Assembly: GCA_030141605.1 (NCBI GenBank)
Contig: JAQGDQ010000077.1
Coordinates: forward strand, 136,501-200,500
Direction: 5' to 3'
DNA: 64,000 nt
Origin: Tubiluchus corallicola
Taxonomy: Eukaryota > Priapulida > Priapulimorpha > Priapulimorphida > Tubiluchidae
The notes beneath the pieces were generated by a model. The model did not search any database. It worked only from the letters and a program-made list of their open reading frames with translations, and had not been told where the DNA came from. The translations under genes were made by a program, and so were the position numbers. Positions 46,476 through 57,715 of this stretch are shown piece by piece. Position 1 is the first letter of the stretch, and each line of letters starts with the position of its first letter.

Positions 46476-49400
46476 TGCACCCATCACTTGTGTCGCTTTT
46501 CCGTGGAATTTTCGCTACTGATTAAAATAATTGAAAGCGAAATTGGATTAAATGCCGACTGCGTACAGCCCTTTGGGAACCAGGGATGAGGCAAGTCAAT
46601 AATGGTAATTGTTTCAGCAAAGTCGAGAAAGCATTCACGTGTAAATTAAGTAACGTTAGTAGCGCCAGTCGAAAAAGAAAAGTTTCAAAGGGTTGAAATT
46701 TGAAAGTTGACTTACTTAGTGCCTAATAGTTGATGCGTCGGTGGTGGAACACGGTCGAGTGGAGTATTTCATGGAATTTAAGACATGCTAGGTTGATCAG
46801 GGTCGTCTCGTGGTTTTTGAATTCTTAATAAAATTTAAATGTGTTCAGTCAATAAGTTTCTGATTTTGTTTTGATGTTTAACTTAGTATGGTAGGCGATG
46901 TACGACTTGTGGGGTTGTGTACTTTGTTAAATTAACGCCCTGTTTATAATGGGGCTGAGTTTTGTACGCATATTCTGCATCGAAATCTGAACAGCTGTAC
47001 TATTGGTAAAAAAGCGACCAAAAAGCGGTTTTTGTGGAAATTGGCTGTTTGATTCGTTTTTTATATAATGTTGTGCTTTATATTTCACAACTTCATTCAA
47101 TTCCGTGAAACTCAATAAACATTCTAGTGCATTGTTTAGATAATTACTGCCAATAGTTTAATCATTTAAACAAAACGCGTACGGGTAAGCAATGGTTGCA
47201 TAATCTTTGCCATTAAAGGTTAGCATTATAGAATACAATAAATGAGTTTTTGTAAGGAATGTTCTTGAGCATGCGCGCCAGTGTCGCGCGCATTGTTTCT
47301 AGCCGACCAATGAACGAATGACATCCGTCGTCTTATCGAAAATCACCCATTTGCCTGCTATCGCTGGATGTGAAAACCCACCCTCTCTCCACCCACTACT
47401 AAAGTAAGAATGTAATTTTTGTGTGAACTTTAGGTTTAGATACTTTTAACATTGCAGTGTTTTTTTCTGTGGTGTGAAATTTTTATATATAATGTACCAT
47501 ATTATATTGGTGAAATTGCTTTACTGAGCGTTTGGTATAATTTTGCAATATATTGTAGTATTGAAAACCATGCTTTCTTATGGTTTACAGTAGCATCATA
47601 GACGCAGTTAATACCGTGATTAATATAGTCACGTATTGGGTGGGGCGTTATTTGTGTGTGCCCCACCTTTTTCGCCCCTTGCTATATTGAATGTATTGTC
47701 ATTTTAATAAATGACCCCATTTTATCAACTAATTTCATTCTTGGTGCTTTTGCAAAAAACTAGCTAGGTTCAGCCAATTTTACCTTTTTTATGAACATTA
47801 GCTTATAAAAATTATATTATTTGTATAGGTCAGGATGGCAAGTCTATTATATAGAGTTGAATTAGTTATGCGCGTTGGAATAAATTTATAATTTTCATTG
47901 CCAAGATAAACGTAGATTCTGCAATGACAATAGCAGAGTTTCTGACAGCAAAGGGTTCTGTTTTCAGCGCTGACAATCTGCCCATCGGCATTAACTTAAT
48001 TTTAATTTTGTCTGTTTGCAGCGCTACATAATAAAGCATTTATATGAAATTTGTACCTAAATTAATACGGTCCAATTCAAACTGGTCGTTCATCAATGTA
48101 AATTAAAGTTAATTCAGTGCCTTATAGCGGGATAATGGATCAAGGAACCCAATGAAGAGCTATGTTAAAAAACAAAATACAAAAACTATAAAGTAAATGT
48201 ATTCGGAAATTTCGAGGTGACAGAAGCAGGGAGTGGTTACTACAGAAGGCAGCGAGAACATTTAAGCGTATTCTAGGCAATTAGGTGTTTGAGTGTTTAA
48301 GTTCACTCTTCCAAGTATTTTGCAACTTTTTTAGGATACTTTTCTAATAATTATGGTTGCCGTTTAATGGCATCGAATGTCATTAGAAAGTAAGAGATTG
48401 AGCTTCAATATATTTTTTTGAATTCTTCTAGCCTTAACTGTTTGCATTCAATACAAGTTTAAAAATTGGCTCCATTTTTTGTGTCTTGCAAAATTTATAA
48501 AATGCACACCAGTTATATCGAGCTGCCATTATAAAGTGTGCCAAGAAACCATGTAGACTTTTAACTGCAAAAAGTTTCTACAACCACCGTTCTTGGGTAT
48601 GTGTCCATATCATACAGATACTTGCAGAGCTACCATGGGTAAACATTACCACAGTGTTAGCATTGATTTCATTAATATTAATAGTTTCATGGCTATTAAG
48701 CTGCCTAGTTTGCTTACGAGTAATTAATAATTCACCGGGATGCGGTAGTAAATTCTACACGACATCTCCACTTTGCAAAATGATTTCAGAAGAGGTTTGT
48801 CAGTTATGATGTGATGCGAATGCTGAACTGTAGGAAATCACTGCCTGTTTTATGCACGAACAATTTTCACAAATTTAGCGTAGAAATAATACTACAGAAA
48901 TGTTGTTATTCGCGAGAAAATCTAATCCTTGGTTTGGAAGTTATAGGAATGGTTATTATAGTAACCGTGCTTTCTGAAATATTGGCTGCCCTAAGGATAT
49001 GATTACTGCTGTATTCTCTAAGGAAAGGATATTGGACTCTAGTTGATAGTTAACCTTCGTATGTGCCTGCTAGTGATTTGATTGGGAATGGTGACTAATG
49101 TAATTTCTGTCCTTTGAATTTGTGAGTTGTAAGTAACATTGGGAGTAATAGTGGGGAATATTGTAAACGTCTGTAATTTCTTCAATGGCTTCGCTGTAGG
49201 TTTCCCGGGGGTCTTGTTCAATGAGTCAAAGATTGGATTGTCTAATATTTTTTTCTGGAAATGGTTTTCAATATCTTAACCTATTAGAAAAATTGGCATA
49301 TGCGATGGTGTTTTAAGAGGTTTCACACCGGTTTTCATTTTATTGGCATGCTCTTCTGAGGCTGGCCAGCCATATCAATCTAAATCTGCCTCACGTTAAA

Positions 49401-50209
49401 CAATTTCTATTAGCTTTAGCGGCTTTTGTTGAAACAATAGCACTTCAGCAGCGCTATTTTGATGGATGACGATTCCCCATGCGCGGTCTCTAGGCACATT
49501 TAATGAGTTGTATTCGTGCAATGATAGCTCTTTATTTATCCCTGTCAGTAAAACGTTCACATTATAATGGATATGAAAGTAAATAAGAGGCGCCTGTTTG
49601 CACACGGTAAAGAGAAACCGTAGATTAACCAAATCTGGGAATATCGTGAAATTGTTGGGTAATAACGGGAAGCAAGAAACGTGGTGTGTTTTCCACAAGA
49701 ATTTTTTGATTTTTGCTGTCCGATATAGTTTGCTCAAATGCTCTTGTCTTGGAAGTTGAAAGGTGCTGCTTTGCTTCGGTGTACATTAGAAATGCTGAAG
49801 ATATTGACATCCTGGAGCAGCAAGTTTAAATCACGATAAAAACCACGTGTTTTGGTTGAAAAAGGGAAAATGGGAAAGAAAAAAGAAAAGAAGAGAGAAG
49901 AGAAGTAAAAGAGACAAAAGGATTGAAATTGGAAGGAGCGGAAAGAGAAAAGTAGAAAATTAAAATGAAGGGGACAAGAAAAGAGAACAAATGAGAACAA
50001 AGTAGGAATGAATTCAGACTAGCTATATGTGTTATTTTTATACACGTTGGCCGCATTGCGAGACAGAATCCTTCATTTAATTGCAGGGTCTACTCAGACT
50101 AGTGGTGTGTCTGTATGAGCTTATGATCATTTCATACAAATAGACTTAGTTTGTGTACACAAGTTGTAATAATGTTTAATAAAAACGAAGTATAGTTATT
50201 CGTTTATCC
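46476..50209. other. Long non-coding stretch, probably intron or intergenic
   Basis: No recognisable coding exon or RNA gene. Notable items are a CpG-containing segment with an NRF1-like word (47,266-47,277, minus strand) and CCAAT (47,307-47,311), a GGTGGGGC/GCCCCACC hairpin (47,639-47,667) and a purine-rich tract at 49,855-50,000. The rest is A+T-rich and shows nothing I can name. Confidence 0.4.
49855..50000 (+). repeat. Homopurine-rich tract
   Basis: About 145 bases that are almost all A and G on the + strand (units such as GGGAAAAGAAAAG, GAGAGAAGAG). Such strand asymmetry can form triplex DNA. ORFs read from it on the minus strand (Phe/Ser/Leu-rich) are compositional artefacts. Confidence 0.7.
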
Positions 50210-50214
50210 GATGA

Positions 50215-50790
50215 ATAGGCTACATTTATTTATTTTTATTTAATTTCACATACATTAAAAATATACATTAAAAAATAAACTACCAAACAATAAAAACATG
50301 AATGTCTGGAGGGACGTAAAGAGACTAGCTGCTTACATACGCCTATCGAACACGATCCATTTATCAAAATTCAAAAACTTTAATCTAGTTTTGAAAAAGT
50401 TTAGAATTGCCTGCAGTGACTAAAGGTGCATCATTTACCGAAATGGCTAAGGAATTCCACACTTGAACAACATGGTTGGAGAAAAAAACCCAAACTTTTT
50501 TATTCGTTCTACGAACATACAGTTTGAGACTAAGGCTACTTTTTGTCCTATCAGTGAGTACTCCTGTAAAAAAATTCAGGATCTAAATCAACATACCTAT
50601 TAATTATTTTGTAACACATGACAAATCGCTTTGTAATCGTCTCTCCCCTTAACGATCTAAAATGAAGTTTTTCTGGTAGGTTTCATGTATAAGTTCTGAG
50701 TTACATCTATAAAATAATCGCATTGTAAAATATCTTTATGCATTTTCAACAATATCTACATCCTCATGTAATGACGAGCGATATACGGGA
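50215..50790 (-). pseudogene. CR1/L2-type non-LTR retrotransposon 3' end (RT C-terminus relic)
   Basis: On the minus strand, RSLRGETITKRFVMCYKIIN followed by RYVDLDPEFF matches the classic RRLRGDLIE-YKI-NG--DVDP-FF block after the RT domain. After a frameshift the reading continues TGVLTDRTKSSLSLKLYVRR, then FFSNHVVQVWNSLAISVNDA. This corresponds to the FFS-RVV--WNSLP--VV-APS terminus of CR1/L2/Jockey-like ORF2. The minus-strand 3' tail carries AAATAAATAAATG-like short repeats, as such elements do. It is frameshifted and 5'-truncated, hence dead. The + strand here runs against the proposed long gene, so this is an antisense insertion. Confidence 0.8.
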
Positions 50791-51054
50791 GCAATATTCA
50801 ACTATAGGCTTCAGTTAAACTTTAAATGCTTTAAGGAGAACATTCCTATTTTTAGCACATACCTGAATTTTTTTATAATGTACCTTATTAACTTCTCACA
50901 TAAGTGAACATAAATCATTGAATTATATTGGTTAACGTGACCGCTTCTATAGAATTCTACAGACATTCTAGTCAATATTACAGTAAATTATAGGCTATTT
51001 TGATTATTTCGTCTACAAAGATTGCTTCCACCTTAAGAGTTGACAATACCGATA

Positions 51055-51198
51055 AACGGTAAATACGGCTGCGGCAACGGTAGTGGAATCACGTTTTTAT
51101 AAATAACAGGCAGCAACAACATCAACTAAAAATTTACTCGGTAAATCGTTGTTGATTAATTTTTGCCGGTTATTTGTAATCGTGTCCGATTTACCGTA
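51055..51198. repeat. Imperfect palindrome, possible small MITE
   Basis: The left arm starts ACGGTAAATACGG. The right arm, reverse-complemented, starts TACGGTAAATCGG. Both then share CACG...AAATAACMGGCA and ATCAAC. The arms are about 50-70 bases around a short AT-rich centre (TTTACTCGGTAAATCG). No target duplication could be fixed. Confidence 0.4.
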
Positions 51199-52214
51199 GT
51201 TGGTACGAAAATTAAAAGCAAACTTATTTCGCTTTAACTTCAACGCCGTCGACCAGGTTGTGGTTTTCGTCATCAGTTTAGTGGTTTTTGCTGTTTAAAT
51301 AGCAATCATAATCTCACACGCAGGTTGGCTGACTCAGGGTATGTAATAGTCGTAAGAACTTTACAATAGCCATCAACAATTATCACAGCGGCGCCATGTT
51401 ACTGATGCAAAGCGATCAGAATGCAAGCTGAACGTTTCACGTAAGGTAATGAAGCCACTGCAGGTGAACTAATAAAATCACTGCAAGCGACACTCGAGAT
51501 GAAACTATTAAATGAAGCTGTGGGAATGGGACGTACGTGGACGTCATGACGTCACTGAACTGTAATACAAATATGAGGAGTGAACAGTCGGACGATATTA
51601 ATGACATACTTAATAATTTATAGCTGGGACTGAGAGGTTGAGGACCTTGTTAGGTCAGCGGAAAAACCCACTTTTTTGTGTGTTTTTCATTTCAGACATT
51701 ACTAGAAGAAAAATACTAGGAACTTGTACAGGAAATAGCTATAACACAAGGAATTTAATGCAAGCGAGTACATTGGGGGTACGACAAGTTAATGTTTTCA
51801 GTAATAAAAGCTGTAGTAACAGCTCTGTTATTAATTATTTACAATCTGTATTGTAGTATTATCAATTAATGACTGTTCTACATTTTAAATTAAATACAGA
51901 ATTAGTCTAACTAGTTATTAACTATTTTGATGTGAATAAAGTAAAACTTGAAAATGCTGAATAGATTGGTGAGTTATTCGGTTTAAATTGTCTTGATCGC
52001 AAGGTGCTGTGTGAAAGTGATCTAAGGTGTTAGACTTATTCAAAAAAGGTCTAAGGTGTTGGTCCTTAAAACTGTATGTTCAAAACATCATTATAACTTA
52101 TAGTACAATCTTTTTTTATGAAAGAGATCAAATGGACAGACAGCGTTTCCTATTAAAATCACACTTGTAAGGATTAGCATTTGGCGATCACATTTTAATA
52201 TTCATGCAAACATC

Positions 52215-52378
52215 TGGGTAATTGTTGTTGTTGTTGTTGCTGCTGCTGTTGCTGTTGTTGTTGTTGTTGCTTCCGCTGCTGTCGACGCTGATGCGGCTGT
52301 TGTTGTTACTGTTGTCATCGTCATTGTTGTTGTTGGTGTTGCTGCTGCTGTTGCTATTACAGCAGTTGTTGTTAAACG
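52215..52378. repeat. GTT/GCT imperfect trinucleotide repeat
   Basis: Interrupted array of GTT, GCT and related triplets over about 160 bases. The minus strand reads Thr/Ala-rich and the plus strand Leu/Val-rich. There are no splice-site or conservation clues that it is coding. Confidence 0.85.
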
Positions 52379-52822
52379 TTTAAAATTCAATTACTATTGC
52401 CAAACCTAAAGTGCTGACGTGGTTGTGTCGAAAAACTGGCATTCCTTTTCTTTGTTGCTTATTGATCTGCGTAAGTAGACAGAACCTTCTGATGTTATGA
52501 AGCAGAATCAGGCAGTTTATGCATTTATTTCGTCGTTGAAATAAAACAAACTGAAAGAAGTTTTACGTCGAGTCTGCACGAATACATTTAGCTAGTCAAA
52601 GAATTCAATGAAAATAATAACGTTCGACGGAAGAGAATAATTTTTTCTTATATGGTTGTGAATGGGCAGTTTCCCCCTCTTTTCGAAGTAGTCGATGTTG
52701 ATTTTGCGGTTTTTACGACTTTGCAAATGTTTATAATATTTTCTTATACGCATTGGTTTTGATCTTGTTGTCTTGGAGTTGTAACGTCTTTGCTGTCGCT
52801 CTGAGGCCCTTCGCGTTGCATA

Positions 52823-52996
52823 AGTATTTCAATTTGACGACGTCGTGATTGGCGAACAGCAACTGATATGTTGAATATCGTCGTCATCCTCAATTTCGTC
52901 ATCGTCGTCGTGCCGTTGTCATCGTCATCGTCATCATCACCATCGCTATTATCACAATCATCATCATCATCACCAGCACAATCGTCATCATCTGCC
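52823..52996. repeat. GTC/ATC imperfect trinucleotide repeat
   Basis: Interrupted ATC/GTC triplets. On the minus strand it reads as an aspartate-rich peptide starting MADDDD. The frame stays open for 84 codons, but low complexity alone explains that. I regard it as a degenerate microsatellite rather than a gene. Confidence 0.75.
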
Positions 52997-53811
52997 AAGA
53001 ATTTAATTTAATGTGATTCAATTCGCATTCAGTCATTACACTGGCGAGGAATGCATGTAATTGTCAGCAACAGTAATTGGAGAAGTTGTAGCAGATGCGG
53101 CGACTGGTCGTTTGTTTGGAACCCATATGCGCCATCCCGTCTCTATCAAACATTCTTTTTTACTGCTGGGCTATTTTCATCTTTTTTTTATTGAAAATAA
53201 TCTATTTTCAGAAGAAGTAGCTGAACCGAAATATGATGTTTGTTGTACAGTATAACGGATGCACATGCTTGTACATCATCTCTGACTAAACCATTCTTGG
53301 TTCTGTTCTCCCAGCTTCTCTCTCTATTTTAAAGAATGATTCAATCAATTTTACTTGAGTTAGTATTTAGCGTGGCAGTAGAACAAACTCACTGACAACA
53401 AACTGCTCTCACTCTGACATGCTAAGATGACAGGCTTGTCAATAATCCACACTGAATGCGAGAGGAGTTAAAGTATTTGCATTAGGCGCTGATGTTCTCA
53501 ATTAAGAAACGTTTCAAAATAATTGTAAGTGAATGCCAGCATGTTTTCAAGGTGTTTCCATATTTCAAAGAGTTAGAAATGCAAATTAATAGCAGGCGAC
53601 TAATGTGCTTATATAAGAACATGCTCCAAAAGCTATTATAAGAGGGTAAACGATAGATGAACTTGCTTTTGTTTGTTTTGTTAATGGTAGTGTTTGTTTT
53701 CCAATTTTTATAGTTTTTTGATCACCCGTGAACTGTGCATTATGATTGTAAACCCATGATAAATAAGTTCCTTACAGAAATCACGTAAAAACTGCGAGTG
53801 AAGAAAGTAGC

Positions 53812-53819
53812 TGGAGAGA

Positions 53820-53865
<46 letters not shown>

Positions 53866-53866
53866 G
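53812..53866. repeat. (GA)n microsatellite
   Basis: About 55 bases of GA dinucleotides with one AGGG interruption. Confidence 0.95.
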
Positions 53867-54208
53867 TGGAAAAGAGAAAAGCAAGGCTTAGTATAAAACC
53901 CGAGCTTATTAAAACATTGATCAGGCTTTCCGCAGGTGATTAGTTCAGCTTGGTATTGATGTATCGTGCAGGTTTCGGGATCTCACGGTTGATTAATTAC
54001 ATTGGCTAAGTCACCGTTCTCATTTTTCTCATTACAACACGCAAAATCTCGTTTTAGTTATTAAACTAAAAGTAAACATATGTTTCATTTTTGCCTGCTT
54101 TCGAATTTACTTTTTTTTCTTCTAGTGCATTAATTAATGGCAAACTCGTAATTACTCTCGTTCCTATATGTTTGAACCAATGGGTCTCAGAATATTAGGT
54201 CACATTGG

Positions 54209-55487
54209 TAAACACCTCCCCCCGCCGTTTTTAATCGCCATCTAATAATTTTTTCACAATCATACTTTTTATTGTAGTAATTGTTAAAACAATATATGAA
54301 ACTAAAGATATTTTTATTTGCAATACAACCAAAATATTTATTTCAATAGATTATACAACTGGCACTTGTTGTGACATTAGAGCATGTTGTTGTAAAATGC
54401 AAAACGCTTTATGCTTAAAAACCAACCAAAAAAGAGTGCAGAGCAAAATCCTCATATCACAAAATTTCCATTTCGATTTTAATGTCCACTTTGTCCTATT
54501 TCATTTGCTGCACATGCGTGAGTGAAGTGCATTCATTCTCATCCTGTTCTTCTTAATTTAGAGTCCCTCCTCTGATTACAATAGTATCCGCTAGAGATGT
54601 ATTTTGTTTATCTGCTTCTTTTTTACGAAATTTCTTTTACGTTTGTTTTTTTCTCTGGCAGTTTGAATTTTGTTCTGAGTTAAGTAATAAGTTTACTGCT
54701 GGCAAGACATAAAACACGTAGTTTCAGAACAATATGCCATATATCAAATCAGCTGAACCATGTTTGTTTTTTAGTTTGCTTAATTTCGTTTCATTGCTAG
54801 CGTGGAGTTTAGCAACTGTGCAGTTACAGATAAAAAAGCGTGCCTGATGTCACCGAGTCTCAACCAAAACGACATGGTCGAAATGTATAGGCATTTTTTA
54901 TGATATTGTCTTTTCTGAACTATCTGAACCAGTTGCAGCAGAGAATCATCTGCACAATAGGAAAACTAAAAAAGTGAAACAGTCACAGTTTCATGCTCAG
55001 TTTTAAGACAGAAATACGTACAAATATAAAAGAAATTGCGGAAAAAAAAGACAAATAGACAAAATAGTAACTATATTTCTCTGTAATAGTGGGTCTTTGT
55101 AATGACTAATGATCAGAGGAGGGACTACAAATTAAAAAGAACGGGACGGGAAGAAATGCACTTCACACATGCACGTATACTAAATGAAATAGGACAAAGG
55201 GGACATCAAAACTGAAATCCAAATTTTATACTAAGTGGATTTTCTTATCTTTTTTCTTTTGGTTGGTTTTTAGACATAAAGCATTTTTGACATTTCCAAC
55301 AACATGTTCCGATACCGCAACAAGTGTCAGTTGTATATTTTATTGAAATAAATATTTTTCGTTGTATTGCAAATAAAATGAACTTTAGTTTCATAAACTG
55401 CTTTAACAATTATTACAATAAAAATATGTATAAGGGTGGAAAAATAGGCACCTATTAGATGGCAATTAAAAACCTGAAGGGTGTTTA
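54209..55487. mobile_element. Foldback element, 1.28 kb, with inverted arms of about 450 bp
   Basis: The left arm (54,209 to about 54,660) and right arm (about 55,010-55,487) are inverted copies of each other. Matching pairs include TAAACACC...GCCATCTAATA at the outer ends, TTTGCAATACAAC, CTTTGTCCTATTTCATTT, GTGAAGTGCA and AGTCCCTCCTCTGAT, all in mirrored order. Scattered substitutions and small indels show it is not recent. The outermost bases are TA on each side, as for a TA target duplication (Tc1/mariner-like), though TA could be part of the repeat. The central 350 bases are unique and no transposase is recognisable. Length suits a mariner-size element, but the long arms suit a foldback or long-TIR MITE. 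Confidence 0.75.
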
Positions 55488-56159
55488 AGAAAACCAACTT
55501 GTTTTCTAAATTTCTTTACAAGGTTTGCACGCTTTGCATCTTTGCCTGATAATCTACTCTATAGATATTCAAATTTTATCGTTATAACCCTTTAAGTAAT
55601 TGCTATTTTATGTAAATGAAGAAATTAAGTCCTTGAATATTCTGTGAGTCTATTTCATAAGGTTTTTCGTTGACGTCATCGATTGCAGTATATGCGCGTG
55701 AAACCTTTAATAAATAGCTTGTAGTGAACAGATCATAATAATTTGCCGCAGAGTAATTAATATTATTTGCACGTACACGCGAAACTTTGACAGACTAACA
55801 CCATAGTTTAATTAATGTAAATGTAGCTTCACGGACGCCGTTACGTCATTAGGAACTTATGAAGCTTTAGACATAAATATTACACAAACGATTGTCAACA
55901 TCGTCACAGCTTACAAGGTAAAATAAAGTATTAAATAAAGTGTACATATGTTGAGAAACTTAGAAAGGAAACAGGTTCGTCGTGTTTCAGTTGTAGATTT
56001 TTTTAAACGTCATCTCCTAACTTAGGAAAAAATATTATGCCTGTCAAACACGTTATTTGTTTATGTGATGACTTACTTTATTGGTTAGTCCGGCAGTTTT
56101 AGAAAGTAAAATTCACAATACGCTTTACTTAAATGTCGAAATAACAATTAAAATACACC

Positions 56160-57045
56160 GGATGATGATGATCTTTATTATTATACAAATAGCACAACGA
56201 ACCTCTATTTGCAGGCAAAAATGAATACACACCATATGAACTCTATGCAACATATATGAATGTATGAAACCTAATGAATACATACAACAAAATGTAGCGC
56301 TAACAAAAGCTGAGTAAAATTATATCCTCATTAAATTTTAAAATTGCTTTAACTACACAAAATTTAAGGCAATCAGAAGTTAATTAATATTTTCGTGTTA
56401 AATTACGTTACAGTCCTTAATGTTAATATTAGTTACCGAGCCTATGCAGAATAAATTCATCACTTGCAAAATTTACAAAACAGTTGAGCAATGAATAATT
56501 TCTATACAGATAAACATCATTTATAGAACCATTTGTGTTTGTAAAATACACAAAAATTCGCCCAAAATATTCCTGAAGAAAAAGTTATATCGCCATTATC
56601 TGTCCTACTGCACAGATAATTGTGCAGCTTTTTGAAGTGCCCTGCATTCATTCTGCAATGCTTCTCACGGGCAAGAATAAAGTGTCTTTAATGTGAAGGA
56701 GTTCCGTAGAGAATTGAACGAAACTACTGCTGTTTTGCCAGAAAATCAGCCCGAGAATAAAGAATTTTGCAGGAAGCGCAATAAAATCAGAAATCAGCTA
56801 AATGAGCGAAACAACACACACGGGAGAAAAGATTTTGCTATTTCTCGTCGTGCTGCGTTATAAATTATTTTGCTCAAATCGGGCAAAATGTCTTTAGAAC
56901 GTGTGCGATATTCAGCGAGGGTGAAATTCAAAATTAAGCATTGCTCGACCTGTATATGCGTTATTTGGATGGCTGACCAACTCGGATGTTCGTAGTTCGT
57001 AAGGCTAGTTTTAAACGAGGGCATATTAGGTAACATGATAAATTC
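56160..57045 (-). pseudogene. Possible LINE-type 3' end
   Basis: On the minus strand the sequence finishes with ATAATAATAAAGATCATCATCATCC, i.e. an AATAAA-like stretch running into a short ATC repeat, the kind of 3' terminus left by several non-LTR elements. Upstream on the same strand an ORF of about 80 codons (SFKTSLTNYEHPSWSAIQIT...) has no recognisable match. The 3' tail is the only real evidence. Confidence 0.25.
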
Positions 57046-57469
57046 ACAGTATAAATTTTTTTGGGCTGCTTGGAGTGTGACGAAGAGTATAATAGTACTG
57101 AAGCATAGTATCTGCAGGAAAAAATAGTGGGATGCAAAAAAGAGTGATTTTTCTGACGTTTAAGCAGTGGAGGTGATCAGCGCTAATGTGCAGTGACATT
57201 AAGCCATGAAGAACGAGACAGTGTTACAGTTTTAAAACAGAACAGCAATGTTCATGCAGCTTAGCTTCAATAAGTCACGTGTAATACAGTTCGATAAGCT
57301 TCAAGGTTTTACATCAGACTTCGATAGTTTGAAACCTGCAAATGACCTTTCAAAAATTAAAATGACAGTTTTATTCTCATTTATTTTTGCTTAATCACTT
57401 ATGTTACTCACTAATATAAAACAAATCGGATATACGTATGGTAAAGCTGAAATCCAAGACGAATAAATG

Positions 57470-57556
57470 CTAAATTAGAAAGTTTGGAGAATTTTGCCAT
57501 TCCACTGGGTCTCGAACACAAAAAACCCACTGTTAACCATTACACCCAGAGGTGCT
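57470..57556 (-). mobile_element. tRNA-derived SINE-like segment, copy 1
   Basis: On the minus strand, TGGGTGTAATGGTTAACAGTGG resembles a pol III A box in a tRNA D-arm context, and GTTCGAGACCC (57,508-57,517) is a good B box about 20-30 bases further on. The segment starts near AGCACCTC, as a tRNA-like 5' end would. The anticodon arm cannot be folded well, so it is a SINE head or pseudo-tRNA rather than a working tRNA. Confidence 0.5.
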
Positions 57557-57639
57557 TATGACCTTGATCCTTAGAATCACAGTCCATTGATAGCACACAC
57601 TGTATTAAGACGCAGCACGAAATCAATCGTATAAATGCA

Positions 57640-57715
57640 AGAAAGGGCTACTAAATTAGAGGGTCTTGAAATTTATCACCTTCACTTTGACTCGAACCAA
57701 GAACAATGTGTAAAA
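57640..57715 (-). mobile_element. tRNA-derived SINE-like segment, copy 2
   Basis: A second, more diverged copy of the B-box side lies about 180 bases from the first. TAAATTAGA-G-TT/CTTG...CAC/ACTTTGACTCGAACC repeats the layout TAAATTAGAAAGTTTGG...CCACTGGGTCTCGAAC of copy 1. On the minus strand it contains GGTTCGAGTC, a near-consensus B box. The A-box half is decayed. Confidence 0.4.

Larger units (their letters stand above)
52379..54208. other. Non-coding stretch with microsatellites
   Basis: No gene seen apart from the GTC/ATC tract and a pure (GA)n tract at 53,812-53,866. Sequence is A+T-rich. Confidence 0.4.

Noticed and set aside
52744-52998. Aspartate-rich minus-strand ORF starting MADDDD
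   Set aside because: It follows an imperfect GTC/ATC repeat. There are no flanking splice signals or conserved segment.
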